DNA of 64,000 nt, taken from the NCBI RefSeq assembly GCF_000708675.1, contig NZ_JELR01000002.1, positions 930,001-994,000 of the forward strand. The letters are read 5' to 3'. A program made the position numbers and the translations under genes. This DNA is from Microbulbifer sp. HZ11 (GTDB lineage: Bacteria; Pseudomonadota; Gammaproteobacteria; Pseudomonadales; Cellvibrionaceae). Positions 17,448-26,354 of this stretch are shown here, one piece after another. Position 1 is the first letter of the stretch; every line of letters starts with the position of its first letter. The notes under the pieces are model-generated. The model worked only from the letters and a program-made list of their open reading frames with translations. It did not search any database and was not told the DNA's origin.

Positions 17448-19661
17448 TTAACGCTCTGACGCCCGCTCGTTTTGCGCCACCGACAGGTAGCCAAAATAGC
17501 GGTCGCGAATTTCCCGCACATAGTTCACAGGCTCACGCCCCCGCACGTAACCAAAGCGGGCTTTTTTATAGTGCTCTGGCTGTGACAGCAGCAACATGGC
17601 CTCTTCCACATTGCCGAACCAGCGGTTCGGGTCTTTCCCCAACCTTTCCGCGAGCACCCGCGCATCCCGCACGTGCCCGTGGCCCGCGTTATACGCGGCG
17701 AGGGTGAAATAAATTTTCTGGTCAAATGGCAGGGCTCTCGGGAAGCGCTCTTCCAGCCAGCCGAGATAGGAGATACCCGCGCGAATTCCGTTTTCCGGCT
17801 GATATAAATCGGAAATGCCCAATTGCTGACCGGTACGCGGCATCACCTGCATCAGGCCACGGGCACCGGCAAAGGAGCGCGCCTTGGGATTGAAGCGGCT
17901 CTCCTGATACATCTGCGACACCACCATGCGCCAGTCCCTGTCTGCGGGTACCGCGTGCTTGCGCACCAGTGGATCGTAGGGAGACAGTTCCGAGGTATCC
18001 CGCAGCCGCTCCCGGTGCTTACCGCGGATGCGCTTCTCTTCCCTGAAGTATTTGTTGTAGGTGACATTGAAAAACAGGCCGCGGTAATACTGATTGAGGA
18101 AGCCGTTCAGCTTGTCGAGCAACTGCGGCTGATCCCCGCGTACCGCCCAGGCGATATCCTGTTCGCCAGAAAGATTGCCCACCACCATAAAATCGTCGCG
18201 GTAGGTCTGCTCGATCTGCACCAGGTGGGAGTCCGCCACGGTGTAGTCATAGCGCCCTTCGGCCACCGCATCAATCAGCTGCTCGGTGGTTGCCCCCTGC
18301 ACCGCGCGAATATCCAGCGTCGCGTCCCCGCTCACGGAGGCCTGCAGCAGCTGCAGGCTGGAGTAATAACTGCTCAGCGGGTTCACCGCCACCGACTGCC
18401 CCTGTAAACGCTCAGCCACGGGTACCGCCATATCCAGCTGCGCACTGCTGTCCACCGCGGCAATCAACTGTTCGGTCACCTGCATATAGGGACGGGTAAA
18501 CACCAGGCCCTGCTGTTGGCGCGCCTCGGTGATGGTCAGTGACGCGGCGATAACATCGCCCATTCCCTCAGCCAGTGCATCCGCAAGATCCACCTCGGGG
18601 CCGGGCACCACCATACTGAGGCGCAGGCCGTTATCCTTGGCAAAGCGTTTCAGTAAATCGTAGTCAAACCCCATCAGCTCACCGCGCCACATAAAGTAGG
18701 ACGCAGGATGGTTGCGGGTCAGCACCCGCAGGGTTTTGGTCTGTTTGATCTGCTCCCAGTCACGCAGGGCGCTGGCGCGGCGCTGGGCCGCAATCAGATG
18801 CTCCTCGGTAAAATATTCATTCAGCGCCTGCTCCAGTTGCGCACTGTTTCTGCGCACGGCCCAGGCGATGGCGCGGCGGCTATCCCGCAGGTTTTCCGCC
18901 TGCAGCGTCGGGTAATCCGCAAGCATGACCTCGGCGAGATTGCTGTCGATCACGGTACCGTCGTATTCACCTTCGGCTACGCCATCGAGCAGTTCATCCT
19001 GGGTGACGGGTCCTTCCAGTACCCGGGGAATCAGTACCCGCTCTTCGCTGGATTGTTGCGCGAGAGTGGCAACAAAGGCACTGCCGTTGCGCAGTGCGAC
19101 TTCCAGCTCCGCCGTCTGTTGCTGACGGTCGCGACGGGTAATCAGCTGCTCCTGCACGTACTCCAGGGGCCGGGTGAAGGCGACCTGTCTGGCGCGCTCC
19201 GGGGTGCGGGAAAAGTTGACCGCAATCAGGTCACCGCGCCCGTCGATAAGGGCGGGAATCAGTTGTGCAAAGTCTTCCACATAGATCCATTGCGGCTCGA
19301 GCCCGCGCTGGCGGGCGAACTTTTCCGCAAGTTCACGCCACTCGCCGGTGGGCAGCCCGTCACGCGGCAGCGACTCCTCCTCCAGGCCCTGGGGAGCCAG
19401 CAGCCGCAAGGTGCCCCGTGCGGTAATCGCTTCGAGGTCGCCGCGCTCGATATAGTTGTCGAATGTTGGCGGCAGCACTTCCTCTTCGACCTCGTCCACC
19501 ACCAGTGGCTCCAGGTCGGCTTCCGGCGCCTGTGCCCGGGCGGGGACATCGCGGTCCGCGCCACAGGCAGCAAGCAACAGAATGACCAGCAGACTGCAGG
19601 CCCAGCGCACTGCATCCACCCCTATTAACTGCCGACGTCCCCTATCAGGCTTAATTGCCAT
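17448..19661 (-). CDS. MltF-like membrane-bound lytic transglycosylase, two SBP modules
   Basis: The protein (737 residues from ATG 19661) carries a lipoprotein signal ending LLLAACG. Two consecutive periplasmic-binding-protein type 3 modules follow (about residues 60-310 and 310-550), each repeating motifs such as DLIAVNFSRTPERARQVAFTRP and DVIAASLTITEARQQQGLVF. The C-terminal lysozyme-like SLT domain has the catalytic Glu in MYQESRFNPKA, followed by GARGLMQVMP and AAYNAGHGHV. MltF of E. coli has one binding module and about 518 residues, so the duplication is unusual. It should cut peptidoglycan glycan strands from the outer membrane, possibly controlled by a bound ligand. Starts at GTG 19697 and ATG 19670 are also open. 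A second protein of the same design is at 30303-32525. Confidence 0.88.
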   Translation of the reverse strand: MAIKPDRGRRQLIGVDAVRWACSLLVILLLAACGADRDVPARAQAPEADLEPLVVDEVEEEVLPPTFDNYIERGDLEAITARGTLRLLAPQGLEEESLPRDGLPTGEWRELAEKFARQRGLEPQWIYVEDFAQLIPALIDGRGDLIAVNFSRTPERARQVAFTRPLEYVQEQLITRRDRQQQTAELEVALRNGSAFVATLAQQSSEERVLIPRVLEGPVTQDELLDGVAEGEYDGTVIDSNLAEVMLADYPTLQAENLRDSRRAIAWAVRRNSAQLEQALNEYFTEEHLIAAQRRASALRDWEQIKQTKTLRVLTRNHPASYFMWRGELMGFDYDLLKRFAKDNGLRLSMVVPGPEVDLADALAEGMGDVIAASLTITEARQQQGLVFTRPYMQVTEQLIAAVDSSAQLDMAVPVAERLQGQSVAVNPLSSYYSSLQLLQASVSGDATLDIRAVQGATTEQLIDAVAEGRYDYTVADSHLVQIEQTYRDDFMVVGNLSGEQDIAWAVRGDQPQLLDKLNGFLNQYYRGLFFNVTYNKYFREEKRIRGKHRERLRDTSELSPYDPLVRKHAVPADRDWRMVVSQMYQESRFNPKARSFAGARGLMQVMPRTGQQLGISDLYQPENGIRAGISYLGWLEERFPRALPFDQKIYFTLAAYNAGHGHVRDARVLAERLGKDPNRWFGNVEEAMLLLSQPEHYKKARFGYVRGREPVNYVREIRDRYFGYLSVAQNERASER

Positions 19662-19897
19662 CTCCCGCATACCTCTAAATTCTGCTGAGTAATTCACTTC
19701 CGCATGGGGAATAAATGTCTCACAAACTGTGACACATTTCGATTCCGCTCACTTATTGAACAATCCGCAGGGCGCTGGTCCTATCACCGGCCATCAAGTG
19801 GCGCTATGGCCGGGTTCAGGATTGCGAGAACCTGAATCGGCCTGTTCAGGTCGCGCAAGCTCCTGAGAAAACTGCAAACGACATATGCGATAAAACC

Positions 19898-22129
19898 ATG
19901 AAAATAATTCGACATCTCACGATCGCCGCTCTGCTCAGCGCCTGTGCATCTCCAGGCTTGAGCGCGGCAACCCTTCTGGACGAAGACTTCCAGGATGGAA
20001 ATATCGCCGGCTGGAATACGACCGGCACTGTCTATGCAAACGCCTATTACGGAAACTATTCCATCGGTTTACGTGGCGGCACCGCCAGTGCGACCTATAC
20101 CCTGTCCACATCCGGATATGTAAACGTCAATATTTCCCTGGACATCTCCGCGCACTCCCTTGAGTACGGTGAAAGCTGTATCGCGGAAGTATCGAATAAT
20201 GGCGGCAGTTCCTGGGTAAACGCGCTCACCCTGTCCAACGGGCAGGATAACAGCGCCCTTTACACCGCAAGCAGTGTGGCCATTGATGCGGACAACAAGT
20301 CCCAGTTGATGATTCGCTATCGCAATGGCGGCAACGACTACTACGATTACTGTTACGGCGACAACATTCTCGTCACCGGTGACGTGGATAGCGGCGGGGG
20401 CAGCAGTAGTGGCGGCGGAAGTAACGACGATTACTACGATGAATTGAGCGGTTCAGGAAATGTTTCCCGCAGCCTGCTGACTTACAACACGCTGATGAAC
20501 GGAAGCGACCCGGGCAGCCGGGTGAATCTTTCCGCTTACGCGGTGCCACAGAATGCGGCTCACCCGCTGAATGCTTTTGCCGGAACCCTGACGCTCAGTG
20601 GCGAAGCCTCAGGGGGAAGTTTCTCGGAGGTCAAGGATACTTACAACTACACCGGTAGTGGCGATAACACCCGCAAACACCTGCCGGAATTTTCTTTCCA
20701 GTTTGTCCAGACCGGCAGCCATATATTCCCGCTACAACGCGGCTCCATCGGCAGCGCGCACCCCAACTGGGAATACGTGTTGACCCCTGGACGTGTATGG
20801 CAGGAAAACAGCGACAGCGGCTACACCCGCGCAGCAATACCTTTTGCCCTGCAGCAGCGCAACGCCAATTGCATGCACAACGGCGTGATGACTTTCCTGT
20901 TCAAAGAGGATGGCTCGACATCCAAGGTGGCGTATCAGATCAGCAGCGAGACCTGCCTGTACTTCAAGGCTGACTGGTGGGGACTGCTCGACGCCAGCTA
21001 CACCCCGGAAACCATCGCCAATCAGAGCCAGCTGATCCAGGACTACCAGGCCGAGATCGCCGGGCGCATGCCGACCAAACCACTGTCCGCACTCAGCACG
21101 GACTATCCGGGTACTGACCCTTCCGCCTTCGAAGCACCGAACAGTACCGATGCCAGCCATGTTTCCACCGCTGGATTTATCTACGGTGGTGTCCACTACC
21201 GCGGCGATTGTGTTACCCGCTATGGCAACTACCCCTACTGCGACTCCATGGTGGTACCGTCTTACTCTTCCGCCAAATCGTTTTTTGGCGGCGTGGCGAT
21301 GATGCGACTGGAAAAGCTGTACCCGGGCGTGCGCAACACCTCTGTGGCAAGCCACGTTCCCGCATGTAACAGCAACGGCAATTGGTCTGATGTGACACTG
21401 AACAATCTTCTCGATATGGCGACGGGTAATTACGGCAATGCTACCTATATGGAAGATGAAGGCGCCTCCCATACCGACAACCTGTTCCTGACCGACAGCC
21501 ACAGCAGCAAGATCAGTTACAGCTGTACGCAGTATTCACGCAAGACAACACCAGGCAGCCAGTGGGTGTACCACACCTCGGACACCTACATCGCCGGCAC
21601 TCATATGAACGATTATCTGAAGGATCAGCAGGGCAGCAACGCCGATATCTTCGATGACACTATTGTCGCCGACCTGTGGCAGCCGATTGGCGTCAGTCCT
21701 ACCGGCCAGTACACCCGCCGCACTTACGATTCTGTTGAGCAACCATTCGCTGGCTGGGGCCTGATGTGGCTGCCGGACGATGTGGCAAAAATCGCGAGTT
21801 TTGTAGGTATCGACGGTGGCGAGATCAACGGGCAGGAAATGCTCGACAGCAATCAGCTCGATGCCGCCCTGCAGCGCAACAGCGGCGATACAGGCACGGT
21901 ACCGCTCGCCGACTACCGCTACAACAACGGCTTCTGGGCACACAATGTGGCCGGTAATTTAAATGGCTGCAGTGGCCCACAGTGGATTCCTTTCCTGTCC
22001 GGCTACGGCGGCATTACTGTGGTTCTGTTGCCGAACGACAGTGTTTATTACTACTTTAGCGACAACGACACTTACTACTGGCTGGAAGCGGTTCAGGAAG
22101 CACACCAGATCCAGAGCGCCTGCCAGTAA
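19898..22129 (+). CDS. Secreted serine hydrolase (beta-lactamase-like), paralogue 1
   Basis: The 743-residue protein has a signal peptide (cleavage near GLSA) and an N-terminal beta-sandwich of about 150 residues (DEDFQDGNIAGWNTTG...), then a short Gly/Ser linker. The C-terminal part looks like an S12/beta-lactamase-related serine hydrolase: SxxK is Ser457-Ser-Ala-Lys460 in PSYSSAKSFFGG, and about 100 residues later YHTSDTYIAGTHM (Tyr558) stands where the second catalytic motif is expected. There are many Cys (for example CVTRYGNYPYCDS), consistent with extracellular disulfides. Family members cleave esters, amides or peptides; the substrate is unknown. The next gene is a close paralogue in tandem. 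The two catalytic motifs are seen; the family call is by motif and spacing. Confidence 0.8.
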   Translation: MKIIRHLTIAALLSACASPGLSAATLLDEDFQDGNIAGWNTTGTVYANAYYGNYSIGLRGGTASATYTLSTSGYVNVNISLDISAHSLEYGESCIAEVSNNGGSSWVNALTLSNGQDNSALYTASSVAIDADNKSQLMIRYRNGGNDYYDYCYGDNILVTGDVDSGGGSSSGGGSNDDYYDELSGSGNVSRSLLTYNTLMNGSDPGSRVNLSAYAVPQNAAHPLNAFAGTLTLSGEASGGSFSEVKDTYNYTGSGDNTRKHLPEFSFQFVQTGSHIFPLQRGSIGSAHPNWEYVLTPGRVWQENSDSGYTRAAIPFALQQRNANCMHNGVMTFLFKEDGSTSKVAYQISSETCLYFKADWWGLLDASYTPETIANQSQLIQDYQAEIAGRMPTKPLSALSTDYPGTDPSAFEAPNSTDASHVSTAGFIYGGVHYRGDCVTRYGNYPYCDSMVVPSYSSAKSFFGGVAMMRLEKLYPGVRNTSVASHVPACNSNGNWSDVTLNNLLDMATGNYGNATYMEDEGASHTDNLFLTDSHSSKISYSCTQYSRKTTPGSQWVYHTSDTYIAGTHMNDYLKDQQGSNADIFDDTIVADLWQPIGVSPTGQYTRRTYDSVEQPFAGWGLMWLPDDVAKIASFVGIDGGEINGQEMLDSNQLDAALQRNSGDTGTVPLADYRYNNGFWAHNVAGNLNGCSGPQWIPFLSGYGGITVVLLPNDSVYYYFSDNDTYYWLEAVQEAHQIQSACQ

Positions 22130-22157
22130 CCGTTTGACTCCTGCGCAATCGCGCTTC

Positions 22158-22187
22158 GGCGGACCCGACTGCGGGTCCGCCTTTTTT
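22158..22187 (+). terminator. Intrinsic terminator after hydrolase paralogue 1
   Basis: Stem GGCGGACCCG/CGGGTCCGCC followed by T6 lies 28 bases after the stop. The second paralogue therefore probably has its own promoter in the remaining 170 bases. Confidence 0.92.
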
Positions 22188-22354
22188 CTGCCTGATGATT
22201 TATTTCACGACAGTTCACCACTGGCACTACAACCCCAAGAGAGCTGGCCCTACAGATTTAACTGCAGAAAGCCCATGTTATGTCCATGCCACTGTACGCG
22301 CGTCGCGCCCATGCAGCGGCAGTCCCAGCTCATAAAAATAATCAAGGTGTGAAT

Positions 22355-24868
22355 ATGAAATCGAGTGACCAGCGATCGCGGGCAGGACTCGCGACGGCCA
22401 TTCTGCTATTGAGTGCGGCGGGCTCAGCCAGCGCTCAGGCGGAAACTATATATTCCGACAGTTTCAGCAGCGGCAATATCAGCGACTGGAGCGCAACCGG
22501 TACTGTGGATGCGCATAATGGCACCTTGCGCTTGCGCGGTGGATCCAGTGCAACCCACACGTTATCGACCGCCGGTTATTCCGCGGTTTCTGTATCGCTG
22601 ACCATGTCCGCGGGCTCACTGGAGAACAATGAATTCTGCTACGGGGAAATTTCCACCGATGGCGGCAGCAGTTGGATCACCGCGGTCACCGTCGCCAATG
22701 GTGACGACAATGGCACCCAGTTCAATAGCAGCAGCTCACCGACCGGGATCGACAACAATACCGACGTGCAACTCCGCTTCCGCGGAACCGGCTCCACCAC
22801 AGGTGATTACTGCTACGGTCACCAGGCTCTGGTCACCGGCACCGGCGGCGCGCCCACCGATCCCGATATCAGCGCGCCGGCAAGTGTCAGCTTTTCAAAT
22901 GTTGCCCCGGGCAATACCAGCTCCCAGGTAATTACCGTATCCAACCAGGGTTCTGCCCCACTGGTGATCAGCAACACCAGCTCACCCACCGCGCCATTCA
23001 GTATTACCAGCAATAATTGCGGCACCGTTGCCGCAGGCAGCAGCTGTGCAATTTCAGCGACATTTTCGCCGTCCAGCGAAGGCAGCTTTGGCAGTGCCAT
23101 TACCCTGACCTCCAACGACCCGGATGAATCCAGCCTCACCATCAACCTGAGCGGCTCTTCCAGTGAGGGCGGTGGCAGTGTGGAAGATTTTGACCCGCTC
23201 ACCGGCAGCGGAAATGTTTCCCGCTCCGCACTTACCATGACCACTCTGATCAACGGCAGCGATCCCGGCAGCCTGGTGAATTTTTCCCACTATGCACTGC
23301 CAGCCGACGCAGCCATGCCCACCAATCAGTTTGAAGGTTCTCTGGAGCTGTTCGGCGAAGCCAGCGGCGGTGCCTTTGATGAGCACAAGGATACCTTCCG
23401 CTACACCGGATCCCAGGATGCAACACGTAAACACCTGCCGGAATTCGATTTTGAATTTGTGCAGACGGGCAGTCATATCGTACCCAGGCAGCGGGGCTCC
23501 ATTCCCAGCAGCCACCCGGAATGGGAATATGTACTGACACCGGGACGGGTGTGGAATGAAAACGGCGATGCGGGCTACAGCCGGGTTGCCCTGCCCTTTG
23601 CCCTGCAACAGAAAAACGCCAACTGCATGCACAATGGGGTGATGAGCTTCCTGTTCAAGGACGACGGCTCCGTTTCCGATGTGGCCTATCAGATCGCCAG
23701 TGAAACCTGCCTGTATTATCAGTTTGATATGTGGGGGCAGCTCTCCGCCAGCTACACGCCACAGTCCGTCGGCAACAGCGCGGCTCTGGTCAGTGACTAC
23801 CAGGCGGAAGTTGCAGCGCGTATGCCAAGCAAGCCGCTAAGCGCACTGGCACAGGACTACCCGGGCACGGATTACACCGCCTTCGCCACCCCCAACGGCA
23901 AGGACCCGCTGGCAATTTCCCTGGTGGGCTTAGTGATCGACGGCACCCACTATGTCGGTGGCTGCAGCACTCGCCAGGGTACTTACCCATACTGTGAATC
24001 CCTGGTGGTTCCGTCCTACTCCAGCGCCAAGTCGGTATTTGCCGGTGGCGCGCTGATGCGACTGGAACAGAAATATCCGGGCACCTTCAACCAGTCCATC
24101 GGCAGCTATATCAGCGAATGCAATACCAACGGCAACTGGAATGACGTGACCTTTGGCAATGCACTGGATATGGGTACCGGCAACTATAAACTCGCCAGCT
24201 ATATGAGCGACGAAGGCGCCAGCCATACCAACGACCTGTTCCTGCCGGAAGACCACGCCAGCAAAATCAATTACAGCTGTACCGAGTACCCACGCAAGGC
24301 GACTCCGGGTACCAAGTGGGTATATCACACCTCGGACACCTACATTCTGGGTACCGCGATGAACGCCTACCTACAGGGTATTGAGGGCAGCAGCAGCGAT
24401 ATCTTCACCGATATTCTCCTCGACGAAGTATTGGCGCCGCTGGGGGTCAGCCCCACCGCAGAATTTACCCGTCGCACCTATGACAGCGTGCAACAGCCTT
24501 TCGCCGGCTGGGGGCTGATGTGGTTACGGGATGATGTGGCGAAAATCGGCGCGTTCCTGGCGGACGATAACCAGTCCATACTGCACCAGGGGCAGCTGGA
24601 TGCGGCCCTGCAGCGGGATAGCAGTGACCGCGGTCTGGAACCGCTCACCGACTACAAATACAACAACGGCTTCTGGGCCCACGAAGTCAGCAGCGATATG
24701 AGCGGATGCAGCAATCCTCTTTGGCTGCCGTTTATGTCGGGCTATGGCGGTATTTCTGTGCTGATCCTGCCCAACAACTCGGTCTATTACTATTTTGGTG
24801 ATGACGACGAGTATCTGTGGATGGATGCGGCACAGGAAGCGCACGCTATCCGCAGCCTCTGCCAGTAA
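22355..24868 (+). CDS. Secreted serine hydrolase paralogue 2 with inserted ASH-like domain
   Basis: Starting at ATG 22355 (AAGGTGTGAAT upstream), the protein has 837 residues; an upstream in-frame ATG at 22280 would bury the signal peptide. It repeats the architecture of its neighbour: signal peptide, N-terminal beta-sandwich (YSDSFSSGNISDWSATG) and a serine hydrolase domain with SxxK at Ser556-Lys559 (PSYSSAKSVFAGG) and a YHTSDTYILGTAM motif about 100 residues later. Between them sits an extra domain of about 100 residues (SFSNVAPGNTSSQVITVSNQ...). Its motifs PLVISN and CAISATFSP are typical of the ASH/choice-of-anchor D beta-sandwich. The pair appears to be a tandem duplication in which one copy gained or the other lost this domain. 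The substrate is unknown. Confidence 0.8.
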   Translation: MKSSDQRSRAGLATAILLLSAAGSASAQAETIYSDSFSSGNISDWSATGTVDAHNGTLRLRGGSSATHTLSTAGYSAVSVSLTMSAGSLENNEFCYGEISTDGGSSWITAVTVANGDDNGTQFNSSSSPTGIDNNTDVQLRFRGTGSTTGDYCYGHQALVTGTGGAPTDPDISAPASVSFSNVAPGNTSSQVITVSNQGSAPLVISNTSSPTAPFSITSNNCGTVAAGSSCAISATFSPSSEGSFGSAITLTSNDPDESSLTINLSGSSSEGGGSVEDFDPLTGSGNVSRSALTMTTLINGSDPGSLVNFSHYALPADAAMPTNQFEGSLELFGEASGGAFDEHKDTFRYTGSQDATRKHLPEFDFEFVQTGSHIVPRQRGSIPSSHPEWEYVLTPGRVWNENGDAGYSRVALPFALQQKNANCMHNGVMSFLFKDDGSVSDVAYQIASETCLYYQFDMWGQLSASYTPQSVGNSAALVSDYQAEVAARMPSKPLSALAQDYPGTDYTAFATPNGKDPLAISLVGLVIDGTHYVGGCSTRQGTYPYCESLVVPSYSSAKSVFAGGALMRLEQKYPGTFNQSIGSYISECNTNGNWNDVTFGNALDMGTGNYKLASYMSDEGASHTNDLFLPEDHASKINYSCTEYPRKATPGTKWVYHTSDTYILGTAMNAYLQGIEGSSSDIFTDILLDEVLAPLGVSPTAEFTRRTYDSVQQPFAGWGLMWLRDDVAKIGAFLADDNQSILHQGQLDAALQRDSSDRGLEPLTDYKYNNGFWAHEVSSDMSGCSNPLWLPFMSGYGGISVLILPNNSVYYYFGDDDEYLWMDAAQEAHAIRSLCQ

Positions 24869-24896
24869 TTCACCACCGGCAGACAGAAATGAAAAA

Positions 24897-24929
24897 GGGG
24901 CGCTGGCTTTCCACCAGCGCCCCTTTTTT
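24897..24929. terminator. Bidirectional terminator between hydrolase and terC
   Basis: A 10-bp stem GGGGCGCTGG/CCAGCGCCCC is flanked by A5 on one side and T6 or more on the other. It serves the plus-strand hydrolase and the convergent terC-like gene ending at 24951. Confidence 0.93.
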
Positions 24930-24950
24930 ATGGATGTTTCCGTGTATCCC

Positions 24951-25709
24951 CTACTCCGCCTCCCGGATTGGCTTGCGTAATTCTACCGCTTCGACCACTT
25001 TCGCCTTCTTGCTGCGCATGCGGATATTGAGCATTTCCACCGCCACCGAGAACGCCATGGCAAAGTAGATGTAGCCTTTGGGTACGTGTACCTCAAAGCC
25101 TTCGATAATCAGGGTGACCCCTACAAGAATCAGGAACGACAGCGCCAGCATCTTGATGGTGGGATGGCGGTCGACAAAATCGCCAATAGGCTTGGCCGCC
25201 AGCAGCATCACCGCCACTGCAAGAATGATGGCAATCGCCATAATGGAGATATGGTCCACCAGCCCCACCGCGGTAATAACCGAGTCCAGTGAGAATACAA
25301 TATCCAGAATCGCAATCTGCGCCAGTACCATGCCGTAGGTGGCGGTCTTGGTCGAGGTGGCCTCGCCATCGACGCCTTCCAGGCTGTTGTGAATTTCGTG
25401 GGTGGCCTTGAACAGCAGGAACAGGCCACCGCCAATCAAAATCACATCCCGTCCGGAGATTTCCTCCCCAAACACGGTAAACCAGGGCTCAGTCAGTCCC
25501 ATGATCCAGGCGATGGAGAACAGCAGCCCCAGGCGGGTGATCATCGCCAGGGCCAGACCGATAAAACGCGCGGACTCCCGCTGTTTTTCCGGCAAGCGGC
25601 CTACGAGGATGGAAATAAAGATGATGTTGTCGATGCCCAGCACGATTTCCAGCGCGGCCAGGGTGGCCAGGGCAATCCATGCTTCGGGACTGGCAATCCA
25701 TTCGAACAT
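24951..25709 (-). CDS. TerC family integral membrane protein
   Basis: The 252-residue protein has about seven membrane segments and both conserved acidic motifs of the TerC family: LEIVLGIDNIIF near residue 20-31 and DIVFSLDSVITA near 135-146. TerC-family proteins export Mn2+ or other divalent cations, or support metallation of exported proteins; some members were named for tellurite resistance. The start has AGGAACCGCCGC upstream. The flanking genes give no further clue, and no yybP-ykoY riboswitch is evident in the short upstream gap. Membrane topology and family are secure; the ion is inferred. Confidence 0.9.
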   Translation of the reverse strand: MFEWIASPEAWIALATLAALEIVLGIDNIIFISILVGRLPEKQRESARFIGLALAMITRLGLLFSIAWIMGLTEPWFTVFGEEISGRDVILIGGGLFLLFKATHEIHNSLEGVDGEATSTKTATYGMVLAQIAILDIVFSLDSVITAVGLVDHISIMAIAIILAVAVMLLAAKPIGDFVDRHPTIKMLALSFLILVGVTLIIEGFEVHVPKGYIYFAMAFSVAVEMLNIRMRSKKAKVVEAVELRKPIREAE

Positions 25710-25799
25710 GCGGCGGTTCCTGTCAATTTATTGTCATAGTGATCGGTCGCGCTCCGTTGAGCACAACTCGCAACGGTGCGGAAGGTAAACGGGAGGAGT

Positions 25800-26189
25800 T
25801 TACGGGGTTTCGTCCAGCCACGCCAAGGCGGGTGCCTTGTCTTCAAAATAACGGGCTTCGCCTCCGATAAACCAGGTACCGATTTTGGCCGCGGTTTCCT
25901 GCCAGGCCCTGTTGCCCACCATGGCCACCTTGTTGAACTGCCGACCGTGCTTTACACCCAGCTTGAGGTCATCCCAGGCGGCTCGGATTTCCCAACCTTC
26001 CAGTTCGCGCATGTCCATCAGTACATCAATCTTGGGATGTTCCATCCCCGCAATTGCGGACTCGAGCATGGGCACCAGGGTTTCGTAGTCTTCGTGCTCC
26101 AGCTTGCCGCGCGCGTGCAAGGTCAAAAGTACCCGCTGATTTCCGGTGCGTTCGATACTGACAGAAAAGCCGTGGTGATAATCGCTCAT
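25800..26189 (-). CDS. SpoIIAA-like (STAS-related) protein
   Basis: The 129-residue soluble protein matches the SpoIIAA-like family of small alpha/beta proteins related to STAS domains. The central VLMDMRELEGWEIRAAWDDLK and KVAMVGNRAWQE segments are typical. Such proteins are widespread in marine gammaproteobacteria and are thought to bind lipids or act in regulation, but no reaction is established. The frame opens at a GTG six bases earlier, but ATG 26189 has GGGAGATGTGCTC ahead of it and is preferred. It is followed on the same strand by terC after 90 bases. Confidence 0.85.
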   Translation of the reverse strand: MSDYHHGFSVSIERTGNQRVLLTLHARGKLEHEDYETLVPMLESAIAGMEHPKIDVLMDMRELEGWEIRAAWDDLKLGVKHGRQFNKVAMVGNRAWQETAAKIGTWFIGGEARYFEDKAPALAWLDETP

Positions 26190-26293
26190 GAGCACATCTC
26201 CCTATAGGCCGTTTACTAGTGCCAATAACGAGGTATAGCCTCGAGCAGCCGGCGAAACAAAAGGATCAATTTGTCAGTAGTGGGACCCCATAC

Positions 26294-26318
26294 AAAAAAA
26301 GGGCCGCAAAAGCGGCCC
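26294..26318 (-). terminator. Intrinsic terminator of the aldehyde dehydrogenase gene
   Basis: On the minus strand GGGCCGC-TTTT-GCGGCCC is followed by T7. It lies 37 bases beyond the dehydrogenase stop. Confidence 0.93.
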
Positions 26319-26354
26319 AACGGAGTCGTTCGTTTTCAATAACTCGGCAATCCC

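Noticed and set aside
25710-25799. yybP-ykoY manganese riboswitch before terC
   Set aside because: The 90-base gap is too short and no matching stem pattern is visible.
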